DNA of 10,227 bases from an uncultured Caulobacteraceae bacterium (GCA_937910255.1 CALEOQ010000287.1:1-10227); one strand, 5' to 3'; shown: positions 1 through 7,393, counted from the first letter of the stretch. Numbers and translations are program-made. The notes: a model not told the origin generated them from the letters alone.

Positions 1-98
1 GAGGATGTATAGGTGGTGAGGTTGAGAGTCATGATGGAGTGTAGTATAGCGAACCGGGCAGAAGAGTGCTACCTAGAGATGTCTGTGCTTTTTTTTTT
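1..98. other. Non-genomic leader: noise followed by poly-T
   Basis: The first 88 bases are poor in C and rich in G, A and T, quite unlike the GC-rich DNA that begins at 157. They end in a run of ten T (89-98) directly against the outer end of the P5 adapter. On the opposite strand this reads adapter, poly-A, then random bases, which is what Illumina base calling gives when a read runs past the end of a library molecule. No gene is supported here. Confidence 0.85.
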
Positions 99-156
99 AA
101 TGATACGGCGACCACCGAGATCTACACTCTTTCCCTACACGACGCTCTTCCGATCT
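99..156 (+). other. Illumina P5 / TruSeq universal adapter (artefact)
   Basis: The stretch begins AATGATACGGCGACCACCGA and ends GACGCTCTTCCGATCT. It matches the full 58-base P5/TruSeq universal adapter with no mismatch that I can see, in the orientation that reads into the insert. Genomic sequence starts at the next base. Its translations contain NDTATTEIYTLSLHDALPI in one frame and MIRRPPRSTLFPYTTLFRS in another, peptides that I recall as frequent adapter contaminants of protein databases. This is library sequence that was not trimmed before assembly. Confidence 0.98.
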
Positions 157-263
157 TGCCCCAGGAATTCATCGAGGTCGCCGAGGCCAAGGCCAAGGCG
201 ATCAATTCAGCCTTCGAGGCGGCGATGCGGGAACGCCGGGAAATGACGCTGGTTGGGGCATAG
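157..263 (+). CDS. J-domain (DjlA/TerB-like) protein, C-terminal fragment
   Basis: This is the last 35 or so codons of a gene whose 5' part was lost at the adapter junction. The readable tail is PQEFIEVAEAKAKAINSAFE, followed by a short charged end and a TAG stop at 261-263. The pattern (G)LPxEfxxxAxxKxxxINxAfE is typical of the last helices of the C-terminal J domain in DjlA/TerB-type co-chaperones, which recruit DnaK. The diagnostic HPD motif would lie upstream and is missing, so chaperone activity cannot be confirmed. Any ORF call starting near 66 uses an adapter-encoded N-terminus and is false. The family call is recognition from a short tail, so confidence is moderate. Confidence 0.6.
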
Positions 264-296
264 GGCGTCATCCTGTCGCCACCTTCGCTTCGGAGA

Positions 297-327
297 TTGA
301 CGTTCGGGAGCGTAAGGCGAACATATT
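297..327 (+). promoter_or_regulatory. Weak candidate promoter before the small membrane protein gene
   Basis: A TTGACG hexamer at 297-302 resembles a -35 box and lies 60 bases upstream of the start codon at 363. The best -10 partner, CATATT at 322-327, needs a 19-base spacer, so the match is imperfect. It is proposed mainly because it sits in the only gap between the J-domain stop and this gene. Confidence 0.25.
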
Positions 328-362
328 CGTTAGCCCTCCAGATGGAGCGACCAGAGAAGACC

Positions 363-662
363 ATGGCTCAGCAGGACCCTCAGGGCGGCCAGTCGGCCCT
401 TCAAAGCCTCACCGCTGCGGGCGGCGCAATCGCAGCGGCGGTCGCCGTCGTGGTCGGCGTGGTGCTGGCCTTCGTCTTCGCCGCCACGGTCGTGGTCTTC
501 GGCCTGGTGCTGAGCGCCCTGGTGGCGCTGGTCGCCCTGGCGGTGCGGGCCAGTCGCCTTGGCCGCCGCAAGTCCGGCGCCCCGGAGGATGACGGGATCA
601 TCGAAGCCCGCCATCTGGGCGGCCACAGCTGGGTGGCCTACGGCTGGAACGAACGCGCCTAG
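363..662 (+). CDS. Small hypothetical membrane protein (99 aa)
   Basis: I do not recognise a named family. The ATG at 363 follows an AGAGAAG purine stretch, a plausible ribosome binding site. After a polar start of about 20 residues (MAQQDPQGGQSALQSL), residues 21-64 are almost entirely Ala, Val, Leu, Gly and Phe, enough for one long or two closely packed transmembrane helices. A basic patch (RASRLGRRK) follows and would favour a cytoplasmic face. The tail of about 30 residues is polar and ends HLGGHSWVAYGWNERA. Function is unknown. It lies between a J-domain gene and an ABM monooxygenase gene, and neither neighbour suggests a role. Confidence that it is a real gene is good because start, RBS and a strongly biased hydrophobic core all agree. 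Confidence 0.75.
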   Translation: MAQQDPQGGQSALQSLTAAGGAIAAAVAVVVGVVLAFVFAATVVVFGLVLSALVALVALAVRASRLGRRKSGAPEDDGIIEARHLGGHSWVAYGWNERA

Positions 663-687
663 GACGCGCGCTCCATCGCCACGGCGC

Positions 688-716
688 TTGCCCCTCGTCG
701 GACGGGCCTCTACCCT
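688..716 (+). promoter_or_regulatory. Candidate sigma-70-type promoter for the ABM gene
   Basis: TTGCCC at 688-693 and TACCCT at 711-716 are separated by exactly 17 bases, the optimal spacing. Both boxes are GC-shifted forms of the consensus, as often seen in high-GC alphaproteobacteria. Transcription would start near 723, leaving a short leader before the ATG at 748. No experiment supports it. Confidence 0.4.
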
Positions 717-747
717 CGATTCAAACAATCGTTGGGAGACGAAGCGA

Positions 748-1038
748 ATGATCGGCGTGGTGGCGACCCTCAAGGTCCAGGACGGCAAGGGCGACGAATT
801 CGAGGCCGTGTTCAAGGACCTCATGGCCCAGGTGAAGGCCAATGAGCCCGGTTGTCTGGTCTATCAGCTCACCAAGAGCCGGGCCGAGCCCGGGACCTAC
901 AAGGTGCTGGAAATCTACGCCAATGAAGACGCCCTGAAGGCCCACGGCCAGACCGAGTATTTCAAGGCCGCCGGCCCGAAGATGGGTCCCTGCCTCGCGG
1001 GCCGTCCCGAGATCGAGATGCTCGACGCGGTTCAGTAG
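748..1038 (+). CDS. Antibiotic biosynthesis monooxygenase (ABM) domain protein, YgiN-like
   Basis: The 96-residue product is a single ABM domain of the dimeric ferredoxin-like alpha/beta type. It starts MIGVVATLKVQDGKGDEFE, continues with a helix ending LMAQVKANEPGCLVYQL, then a strand YKVLEIYANEDALKAH, a helix ending YFKAAGPKM, and a final strand EIEMLDAV. The NEPGCLxYQ and YxxxEAxxxH-like signatures are typical of the family; here the latter reads VLEIYANEDALKAH. Members act as small cofactor-free monooxygenases or quinol monooxygenases (YgiN), or have unknown roles, so the substrate cannot be read from sequence. The ATG at 748 is chosen because GGGAGA (734-739) lies eight bases upstream; the open frame extends further upstream without a start of comparable quality. 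A hairpin at 1061-1090 follows, so it is probably monocistronic. Confidence 0.88.
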   Translation: MIGVVATLKVQDGKGDEFEAVFKDLMAQVKANEPGCLVYQLTKSRAEPGTYKVLEIYANEDALKAHGQTEYFKAAGPKMGPCLAGRPEIEMLDAVQ

Positions 1039-1060
1039 GCCTGGTTTGAACCCTTCGCAG

Positions 1061-1094
1061 AGCCCGGGACCCCTCCGTAGGTCCCGGGCTTTCG
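1061..1094 (+). terminator. Hairpin terminator after the ABM gene
   Basis: A perfect 11-base inverted repeat, AGCCCGGGACC (1061-1071) and GGTCCCGGGCT (1080-1090), encloses an 8-base loop. It starts 23 bases after the ABM stop codon. Only three T follow or end the stem (1090-1092), so the U-tract is poor, but the stem is very GC-rich. It is probably the transcription end of the ABM unit. Confidence 0.7.
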
Positions 1095-1196
1095 CATGTC
1101 TGGTTCCCGCGTGGAGCCGCTGACAGAATTTCTACAGTGCGGCTGGGGCGACTTGTCCTTAGGGTCGGGCCGAACGAACGTTTGAATGGAGATCCC

Positions 1197-2297
<1,101 letters not shown>

Positions 2298-2311
2298 GAG
2301 CCGCCTCTGGG

Positions 2312-2344
2312 GCGCAGACCCGGCGGTCGTCGCCGGGTCTGCGC
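2312..2344. terminator. Shared hairpin between convergent genes
   Basis: A perfect 14-base stem, GCGCAGACCCGGCG (2312-2325) and CGCCGGGTCTGCGC (2331-2344), with a 5-base loop lies between the OYE stop at 2297 and the convergent gene whose stop is at 2355. Neither side has a T-tract, so it may end or stabilise transcripts from both strands rather than act as a textbook intrinsic terminator. Confidence 0.75.
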
Positions 2345-2354
2345 AACCCTGTTG

Positions 2355-3266
2355 TCAGGCGTTGTAGTTGAGCTTGAGGCCGGGCCTGGGCCAGCGGGCC
2401 TTGTAGAGCCTGCCTGTGGACGAGGCGGTGATCCAGGCGTCGCGCATGTCGGCCCCGCCGAAGCAGATATTGGTCACGATCATGTCCGGGACGGGGAAGT
2501 GCTCGGTCGCCCCGGACGGGTCGAAGGCGGTGATCCCGCCATTGATGATCGTCGCCACGCAGACCTTGCCGCCGGCCTCCACCGCCAGGCTGTCCAGCAG
2601 CTGGTAGCCGGGCAGGTTGGCCACCACCCGGCCGGGGCCAAACCCGGCCTGCGCCTTGAGCTGACCCGGCGCTTCGATATCGAAGGCCCACAGTCGGCCA
2701 AGCTGAGTGTCGGCCAGATAGACCACGTCCTCGTCCGGCGAGAGGCCCACGCCGTTCGGGGCGATCAGATGATCCCGCAGACGCGCCACATGGCTGCCGT
2801 CGGCCTTGGCGTAGTAGAGCGCGCCGAACTTGCGGCCCTCCGGGGTCGAACAGCCATGGTCGCTGAACCAGAAGCCGCCCTGGCGGTCAAACACCAGGTC
2901 GTTGGGGCCGACGAAGGGCCGGCCCTCGCAGGCGTCATAGAGGGTCGTGAGTTCGCCCGTCTTCAGATCATAGCGCTGGATCATCCCGCCCGTATGGCTG
3001 GCCGGCGTCGGCCCGGGGATGGTCAGGCCGTCCTGCTGCGGCCAGGTGAAGGAGCCGCCATTATTGGTGATGTAGATCGCCCCGTCAGGGCCGATGGCCG
3101 CGCCATTGGGACCGCCGCCGGTCTCCACCAGGGTCTCGCGCCGACCGTCAGGCGTGATGCGCGACAGGCGCTGGGCCTTGATCTCGGTCAGCACAACCGA
3201 CCCGTCGGCCATGGCGATCGGGCCTTCGGGAAACTCCAGGCCTTCGCAGACCAGTTCGATGTCCAT
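2355..3266 (-). CDS. SMP-30/gluconolactonase/LRE family protein
   Basis: The 303-residue product fits the six-bladed beta-propeller of the SMP-30/regucalcin/gluconolactonase family, whose members hydrolyse sugar lactones or other esters with one divalent metal. The metal and active-site set is present: Glu14 in EFPEGP, Asn122 in GPNDLVFD, Asn171 in APNGVGLS and Asp225 in LLDSLAVE. These correspond to Glu18, Asn103, Asn154 and Asp204 of human SMP-30. Blade-type strands such as GGFWFSDHG and VVYLADT are spaced along the chain. There is no signal peptide, so it is probably cytoplasmic. The ATG at 3266 is preceded by a strong GAGGAGGA (within 3273-3280). The gene lies 66 bases downstream of folA on the same strand and may be the last gene of that run. 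The substrate is unknown. Confidence 0.9.
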   Translation of the reverse strand: MDIELVCEGLEFPEGPIAMADGSVVLTEIKAQRLSRITPDGRRETLVETGGGPNGAAIGPDGAIYITNNGGSFTWPQQDGLTIPGPTPASHTGGMIQRYDLKTGELTTLYDACEGRPFVGPNDLVFDRQGGFWFSDHGCSTPEGRKFGALYYAKADGSHVARLRDHLIAPNGVGLSPDEDVVYLADTQLGRLWAFDIEAPGQLKAQAGFGPGRVVANLPGYQLLDSLAVEAGGKVCVATIINGGITAFDPSGATEHFPVPDMIVTNICFGGADMRDAWITASSTGRLYKARWPRPGLKLNYNA

Positions 3267-3332
3267 CGGGCGTCCTCCTCGTTCTTGTTGAGGCGGAGTA
3301 TGGCCGGCGCCGTGGCGTAAGGGCCAGGGGGC

Positions 3333-3851
3333 TTAACGCCGTTCAAGCACCCGCAGCACGAAGGGATAGTCGTCCTCCTCCCCGGCCGGGTGGCGCACGG
3401 CGCTGACCTCGGTCCAGGCGGCCTCATCAAAGGGCGCCAGGACCACGTCGCCTTCGACCTCGGCCTCGACCTCGGTCAGATAGATGCGCTGGGCGCGGGC
3501 CAGGGCCAGTTCGAACAGCGAGGCGCCTCCGATCACGCAGACCTCCTCGGCGCCGTCGTCGTCGGCCATCTCCCGGCCGATCTGCACCGCCTCGGTGAAG
3601 TCTTCACAGACCAGCGCGTCCCGCGGCGCGAAGGAGCCATCGCGGCTGAGCACGATATTGGTCCGGCCTGGCAGGGGCTTCTTCGGCAGGCTGTCCCAGG
3701 TCTTGCGGCCCATGATCACCGGCTTGCCGAGCGTCAGGGCGCGGAAGTTCGCCAGGTCGCTCTTCAGCCGCCAGGGTAGGCCGCCCTCGCGGCCGATGAC
3801 GCCGTTGCGGGCGCGAGCGATGGGACCGGCGGTGAGGAGGATGCGAGCCAT
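3333..3851 (-). CDS. folA: Dihydrofolate reductase
   Basis: FolA reduces dihydrofolate to tetrahydrofolate with NADPH in the cytoplasm. At 172 residues it is of normal bacterial length. Diagnostic motifs appear in order: NGVIGREGGLPWRL (16-29, with Trp27), the catalytic Asp32 in SDLANFRALT, the NADPH-binding PVIMGRKTWDSL (44-55), PLPGRTNIVLSR (59-70) and VCVIGGASLFELAL (104-117). The start is the ATG at 3851, which fits the family N-terminus. The open frame runs further upstream only as an antisense-like extension through thyA. No Shine-Dalgarno sequence is visible before this ATG, which is unusual; a small hairpin (3890-3903) sits between the thyA stop and this start. The gene follows thyA by 53 bases, an arrangement that couples dihydrofolate production to its recycling. 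Confidence 0.97.
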   Translation of the reverse strand: MARILLTAGPIARARNGVIGREGGLPWRLKSDLANFRALTLGKPVIMGRKTWDSLPKKPLPGRTNIVLSRDGSFAPRDALVCEDFTEAVQIGREMADDDGAEEVCVIGGASLFELALARAQRIYLTEVEAEVEGDVVLAPFDEAAWTEVSAVRHPAGEEDDYPFVLRVLERR

Positions 3852-3889
3852 GATCAGAAGGGGGTAGCCGACCCTGGACGCGCAGGGAA

Positions 3890-3903
3890 GGGACCCCAGT
3901 CCC
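3890..3903 (-). other. Small intercistronic hairpin between thyA and folA
   Basis: GGGAC (3890-3894) and GTCCC (3899-3903) form a five-base perfect stem with a four-base loop, just past the thyA stop codon. It has no T-tract and is too short to be convincing as a terminator. It could mark transcript processing or be chance in GC-rich DNA. Confidence 0.3.
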
Positions 3904-3904
3904 C

Positions 3905-4741
3905 TCAGACGGCGATCGGGGCGGCGATCTTGTCGTGGGCCTTGTAGCCGGTGACCTTGAAGTCCTCGTAGTCGAAGGAGAACAGGTCGCGCTTGTCGGC
4001 CAGGGTCAGGGTCGGGAAGGGGTAGGGCTCCCGCGTGAGCTGCTCGCGGGCCTGATCCAGATGGTTCAGATAGAGGTGGGCGTCGCCCAGGGTGTGGACG
4101 AACTCGCCAGGCTCCAGGCCGGTCACCTTGGCCACCATCTGGGTCAGCAGGGCGTAGCTGGCGATGTTGAACGGCACGCCCAGGAACACGTCGGCCGAGC
4201 GCTGGTAGAGCTGGCAGGACAGCCGGCCCTCGGCCACGAAGAACTGGAACAGGCAGTGACAGGGCGGCAGGGCCATGTCGTCCACATCGGCCGGGTTCCA
4301 GGCGCTGACGATGTGCCGGCGCGAGTGCGGCGTGGTCTTCACGCTCTCGACCACATTGGCCATCTGGTCGATTACCCGGCCGTCCGGGGCGGCCCAGGAT
4401 CGCCACTGCTTGCCATAGACGGGGCCAAGCTCGCCCTGCGCATCGGCCCATTCGTCCCAGATGCTGACGCCCCGCTCCTGCAGCCAGCCGACATTGGTGT
4501 CGCCGCGCAGGAACCACAGCAGCTCCAGGATGATCGACTTGCGGTGCAGCTTCTTGGTGGTCAGCAGCGGAAAGCCCTGGGCCAGGTCAAAGCGCATCTG
4601 CCGGCCGAACACGCCGAGCGTGCCGGTGCCCGTGCGGTCGCCCCGCTGGACGCCGGTTTCCAGGATGTCGGCCAGCAGGTTGAGATACTGCCGCTCGGGG
4701 TGATCGGCGCGGGCCGGGGGCGGCGGGACGTGAGCGTTCAC
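3905..4741 (-). CDS. thyA: Thymidylate synthase (ThyA type)
   Basis: ThyA converts dUMP and methylene-tetrahydrofolate to dTMP and dihydrofolate. The 278-residue product carries the whole family pattern: HPERQYLNLLADIL at the start, the phosphate-binding DRTGTGTLGVFGRQMRFDL (35-53), ELLWFLRGDTN (73-83), RRHIVSAWNP (141-150), the catalytic Cys161 in LPPCHCLFQFFV, and LYQRSADVFLGVPFNIASY (178-196) with the dUMP-binding Arg181, Asp184 and Asn192. HLYLNHLDQ (222-230) and the usual API-AV C-terminus follow. The start is taken as the GTG at 4741, since the family begins about ten residues later and no in-frame ATG lies nearby; a Shine-Dalgarno site is not evident. The TGA of a six-codon ATG frame beginning at 4758 overlaps this GTG (GTGA). 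folA follows 53 bases downstream. Confidence 0.97.
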   Translation of the reverse strand: MNAHVPPPPARADHPERQYLNLLADILETGVQRGDRTGTGTLGVFGRQMRFDLAQGFPLLTTKKLHRKSIILELLWFLRGDTNVGWLQERGVSIWDEWADAQGELGPVYGKQWRSWAAPDGRVIDQMANVVESVKTTPHSRRHIVSAWNPADVDDMALPPCHCLFQFFVAEGRLSCQLYQRSADVFLGVPFNIASYALLTQMVAKVTGLEPGEFVHTLGDAHLYLNHLDQAREQLTREPYPFPTLTLADKRDLFSFDYEDFKVTGYKAHDKIAAPIAV

Positions 4742-4839
4742 GGGCGAGGCTTTCGCATCAGGTTCAGAGGTTAGCCTCCCATGATTCGCCCAGGCTCCGG
4801 GGCAGCCGGCAAGGCCCTGCGGCGCTCTGTCCACAGGTC

Positions 4840-5394
4840 TCAGCCGGCGAAGCCGCCCTCGTCCAGGAAGGTCTGTTCGCTGGGGGTGGTGCGGCGGCCC
4901 AGGGCGGCGTTGCGGTGGGGGAAGCGGCCGAAGCGGACGATGATGTCCCGGTGGAGCTCGGCCCATTTCAGGGTGTCGGCGTCGCCTTCGGCTTCCTTGA
5001 GGGCGGCGCACAGCCGCACGGCCTCGTCCTGGTCGCCCATGTCCTCGGAATGCTCATAGGGCAGGTAGAAGAAGGGGCGCAGGATCGCTGCGGTGGCCTG
5101 ATCGTGGCCCGCGGCGATGGCCGCCTTGGCGATGGCCCTGGCCTTGCCGTCGGTGGCGAAGGCGTGACCGGAGTCGCGGAAGATATTGCGGGGGACCTGG
5201 TCGAGCAGGATCAGCAGGCCCAGCGCGCCTTCCGCGTCCTTGGCCCAGTCGTCGAGCTCGCCGCGGGCGGCGGCGTGGTGGGCGGTCGCAAAGTCCCGCG
5301 CCAGGACCCGGTCAAAGGCCTCATCCTTGGCGAACCACTTGGCCGGGCCGGCCTCCCGCCAGGTGTCGACCACCTGTTTGGCTGTCACGTCCAT
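4840..5394 (-). CDS. DUF924 family protein
   Basis: The 184-residue product matches the all-helical DUF924 family, whose biochemical function is not established. Conserved blocks visible are WFAKDEAFD near the start, LGLLILLDQVPRNIFRD (58-74), AFATDGKA, RPFFYLPYEHSEDM (106-119), and the C-terminal RFGRFPHRNAALGRRTTPSE (154-173). The length is usual for the family. The ATG at 5394 has GGAG about seven bases upstream and is divergent from ilvC across a 192-base region. The same frame stays open for several hundred codons upstream on the strand opposite ilvC, but that extension is an artefact of GC-rich codon use. It precedes thyA by 98 bases on the same strand and may share its transcript. Confidence 0.9.
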   Translation of the reverse strand: MDVTAKQVVDTWREAGPAKWFAKDEAFDRVLARDFATAHHAAARGELDDWAKDAEGALGLLILLDQVPRNIFRDSGHAFATDGKARAIAKAAIAAGHDQATAAILRPFFYLPYEHSEDMGDQDEAVRLCAALKEAEGDADTLKWAELHRDIIVRFGRFPHRNAALGRRTTPSEQTFLDEGGFAG

Positions 5395-5492
5395 GGGCGT
5401 CTCCAGTGTGGCCGGGGAGTGTCTGCGGACCAGCCATTCGGCGCAAGCGGCCTTGATCGTGCAAAGAGAGGGCCTGCGTGACGCTGCGCCGC

Positions 5493-5521
5493 TTGACCTT
5501 TGCGCAAAAAAACGGTCGATA
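5493..5521 (+). promoter_or_regulatory. Candidate ilvC promoter with palindromic spacer
   Basis: TTGACC (5493-5498) and TCGATA (5516-5521) are separated by 17 bases and lie about 66 bases before the ilvC ATG. The spacer begins with a perfect 10-base palindrome, TTTGCGCAAA (5499-5508), and runs into seven A (5506-5512). A protein bound there would block RNA polymerase, so the palindrome is a possible operator. The -35 is good and the -10 is poor. Confidence 0.4.
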
Positions 5522-5522
5522 G

Positions 5523-5538
5523 CGCGGCCTTTGCCGCG
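5523..5538 (+). other. Short hairpin in the ilvC leader
   Basis: CGCGGC (5523-5528) and GCCGCG (5533-5538) form a perfect six-base stem with a four-base loop just after the proposed -10 box. It would lie at or near the 5' end of the transcript. There is no T-tract and no leader peptide rich in branched-chain codons that I can see, so classical attenuation is not supported. Confidence 0.3.
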
Positions 5539-5586
5539 GCGCCGTTGCTCGGTTCCGTGGTCGAACCCTGTCCCAGGAGAACAATC

Positions 5587-6606
5587 ATGCGCGTCTACTA
5601 TGATCGCGACGCCGACCTCGCCCGCATCCTGGACAAGAAGATCGCCATCGTAGGCTATGGTTCCCAGGGGCGCGCGCACGCGCTCAACCTCGTCGATTCC
5701 GGTGTGAAGAACGTGGTGGTCGCCCTGCGCCCCGGTTCGGCCACCGCCAAGAAGGTCGAGGCCGACGGCCTGAAGGTCATGACCGTCGCCGAGGCCGCCG
5801 GCTGGGCCGACGCCATGATGGTCCTGGCGCCGGACGAGCTGCAGCGCGAGATCTACAACAACGAGATCGCCCCCAATATCCGTGACGGCGCGGCCCTGCT
5901 GTTCGCCCACGGCCTGAACGTGCATTTCAACCTGATCGAGCCCAAGGCCTCCATCGACGTGCTGATGGTGGCGCCCAAGGGTCCGGGCCACACCGTGCGC
6001 GGCGAATACCAGAAGGGCGGCGGCGTGCCCTGCCTGATCGCCATCCACCAGAACCCCACCGGCAACGCCCTGGACTTCGGCCTGGCCTATGCCTCGGCCA
6101 TCGGCGGCGGGCGCTCGGGCGTGATCGAGACCACCTTCCGTGAAGAGTGCGAGACCGACCTGTTCGGCGAACAGGCCGTGCTGTGCGGCGGCCTGGTGGA
6201 GCTGATCCGCGCGGGCTTCGAAACCCTTGTCGAGGCCGGCTACGCGCCGGAAATGGCCTATTTCGAGTGCCTGCACGAGGTGAAGCTGATCGTCGACCTG
6301 ATCTATGAGGGCGGCATCGCCAACATGAACTACTCGATCTCCAACACTGCGGAGTACGGCGAGTACGTCACCGGCCCCCGCATCGTGACGCCGGAGACCA
6401 AGGCCGAGATGAAGCGCGTGCTCGACGACATCCAGTCGGGCAAGTTCGTTCGTGACTTCATGCTGGAGAACCAGTCGGGCCAGGCCTCCTTCAAGGCCAC
6501 CCGCCGCCGCGGTTCGGAGCATCAGATCGAGGAAGTGGGCCAGCGCCTGCGCGCCATGATGCCCTGGATCACCAAGAACAAGCTGGTCGACACCGCCCGC
6601 AACTAG
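5587..6606 (+). CDS. ilvC: Ketol-acid reductoisomerase (class I)
   Basis: IlvC carries out the Mg-dependent alkyl migration and NADPH reduction that turn acetolactate or acetohydroxybutyrate into the dihydroxy acids of valine, leucine and isoleucine synthesis. The 339-residue length is that of class I enzymes with a single C-terminal domain. Seen in order are the Rossmann dinucleotide loop GYGSQG (23-28), FAHGLN with His108, the catalytic Lys131 in APKGPGH, the metal ligands Asp191 and Glu195 in DLFGEQ, Glu227 and Glu231 in YFECLHEVK, and Ser252 in SISNTAEYG. The ATG at 5587 has AGGAGA a few bases upstream and matches the family start (MRVYYDRDAD). It stands alone on the plus strand, followed by an intrinsic terminator at 6647-6676, so it is probably a single-gene unit, not joined to ilvB/ilvN here. 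Confidence 0.98.
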   Translation: MRVYYDRDADLARILDKKIAIVGYGSQGRAHALNLVDSGVKNVVVALRPGSATAKKVEADGLKVMTVAEAAGWADAMMVLAPDELQREIYNNEIAPNIRDGAALLFAHGLNVHFNLIEPKASIDVLMVAPKGPGHTVRGEYQKGGGVPCLIAIHQNPTGNALDFGLAYASAIGGGRSGVIETTFREECETDLFGEQAVLCGGLVELIRAGFETLVEAGYAPEMAYFECLHEVKLIVDLIYEGGIANMNYSISNTAEYGEYVTGPRIVTPETKAEMKRVLDDIQSGKFVRDFMLENQSGQASFKATRRRGSEHQIEEVGQRLRAMMPWITKNKLVDTARN

Positions 6607-6646
6607 GGCCCTGCCGCCATTGCGGCCTGAGCGACCTCATCGACAG

Positions 6647-6677
6647 AAGCCCTCTCCCGCTCGGGGAGGGCTTTTTC
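6647..6677 (+). terminator. Intrinsic terminator of ilvC
   Basis: AAGCCCTC (6647-6654) pairs with GAGGGCTT (6666-6673). Inside, CCC and GGG extend the stem after a one-base bulge, with a four-base loop. A run of five T (6672-6676) follows at once. It begins about 40 bases after the ilvC stop and is the most canonical terminator in the window. The convergent M23 gene stops ten bases further on, so the stem may serve both strands. Confidence 0.85.
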
Positions 6678-6685
6678 GTGGGCGA

Positions 6686-7393
6686 TCAGTCGGCGGCGGT
6701 CTCGATCGCCTCATAGCGGGCGACGATCATGTGGGAGGCGTCGAAGCGCTCCTTGGCCTGGGCCTTGGTCTTGGCCAGCTCCAGGTGGACATGATCGGTC
6801 ATGCCGCCGGGATAGCGATCCTGCAGGGTGCGGGCCTTGCCGATGGGCGCGCCGAGGGCGACGACCTGGCCCTCTCTCACATCGGCGTCGATGTAGAAGA
6901 CGCGCGCCTCATAGCCGAGGGCGGGATTGGTGATCTCGACGAACTTCAGATCTGGATCGTCGGAATAGGCCACGCCGATCTTGGTCACATAGCCGGAGAT
7001 CGGCGCCTTGATCGTCTGGCCGGCCTGGGCGGCGTAGTCGACACCCTCGTGGTGGCGGTGGCCGCCATCGCGGGAGGCGCCGAACGCGCCCGAACCATAG
7101 GCGTCGAAGGTGCGCGGCGCCTGGCCCGTGGGATTGACGAAGTCGGCCGCCCCATCGCCGTCCACGTCGCGGCCTTGCCAGACCAGCTGGCGGGCGACCA
7201 CAGGCCTGATGACCGGGCGGGGGCCGCGCATGGCGTCGAAGAGCGGCGCGGTGACCTGGGCCTGGGAGAGCTTCTGAACGAGCCCGCCGCCGGCGCTGGC
7301 TACGGCGCTGGTGGCCATGGTGGCGCAAAGCGTTGCGGCGGTGAGGGCGAACAGGCGGGTGGCCACGAAGCGCCCGTCCATGCGGGCGACCAT
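6686..7393 (-). CDS. Exported M23 (LytM-type) metallopeptidase
   Basis: The product is a zinc endopeptidase of family M23, whose members cut peptidoglycan cross-links or act as divisome activators. Catalytic signatures are HEGVDYAAQAGQTI, giving the HxxxD zinc pair, and DHVHLEL, giving HxH; both are complete, so it is probably active. The first 34 residues form a signal peptide (charged start, FALTAATLCATMATSAVASA core), pointing to the periplasm. Ahead of the catalytic domain is VDGDGAADFVNPTG, which has the DxDxDG layout of an EF-hand-like calcium loop (Asp-Val-Asp-Gly-Asp-Gly, then Asp four later). Start choice is uncertain: ATG at 7393 (used here, with GAAGA about 11 bases upstream), ATG at 7381, or TTG at 7411. 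It converges on ilvC and lies downstream of trmN6 on the same strand, about 200 bases away. Confidence 0.9.
   Translation of the reverse strand: MVARMDGRFVATRLFALTAATLCATMATSAVASAGGGLVQKLSQAQVTAPLFDAMRGPRPVIRPVVARQLVWQGRDVDGDGAADFVNPTGQAPRTFDAYGSGAFGASRDGGHRHHEGVDYAAQAGQTIKAPISGYVTKIGVAYSDDPDLKFVEITNPALGYEARVFYIDADVREGQVVALGAPIGKARTLQDRYPGGMTDHVHLELAKTKAQAKERFDASHMIVARYEAIETAAD

Noticed and set aside
13..246. Open frame across the left end of the window
   Set aside because: It starts in non-genomic noise and passes through the P5 adapter; its peptide contains the adapter translation MIRRPPRSTLFPYTTLFRS.
2352..3320. Plus-strand open frame of 322 codons opposite the SMP-30 family gene
   Set aside because: The minus-strand gene has intact metal-site residues and a strong ribosome binding site. 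The plus-strand product has no recognisable feature.
3333..4517. Apparent fusion protein in which a long N-terminal extension precedes DHFR
   Set aside because: The extension is an out-of-frame reading of thyA (Arg-, Pro- and Ala-rich). FolA begins normally at 3851, and ThyA is intact in its own frame, so this is not a bifunctional DHFR-TS.
3935..4774. Plus-strand open frame of 279 codons opposite thyA
   Set aside because: It is the mirror of thyA in GC-rich DNA. No domain is recognised, there is no supporting ribosome binding site, and thyA is certain.
5395..6522. Long minus-strand open frame opposite ilvC, continuous with the DUF924 frame
   Set aside because: ilvC on the other strand is unambiguous. 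The antisense product has biased His, Gly and Val-rich composition with no recognisable domain, as expected from GC-rich codon use, and DUF924 has a good start at 5394.
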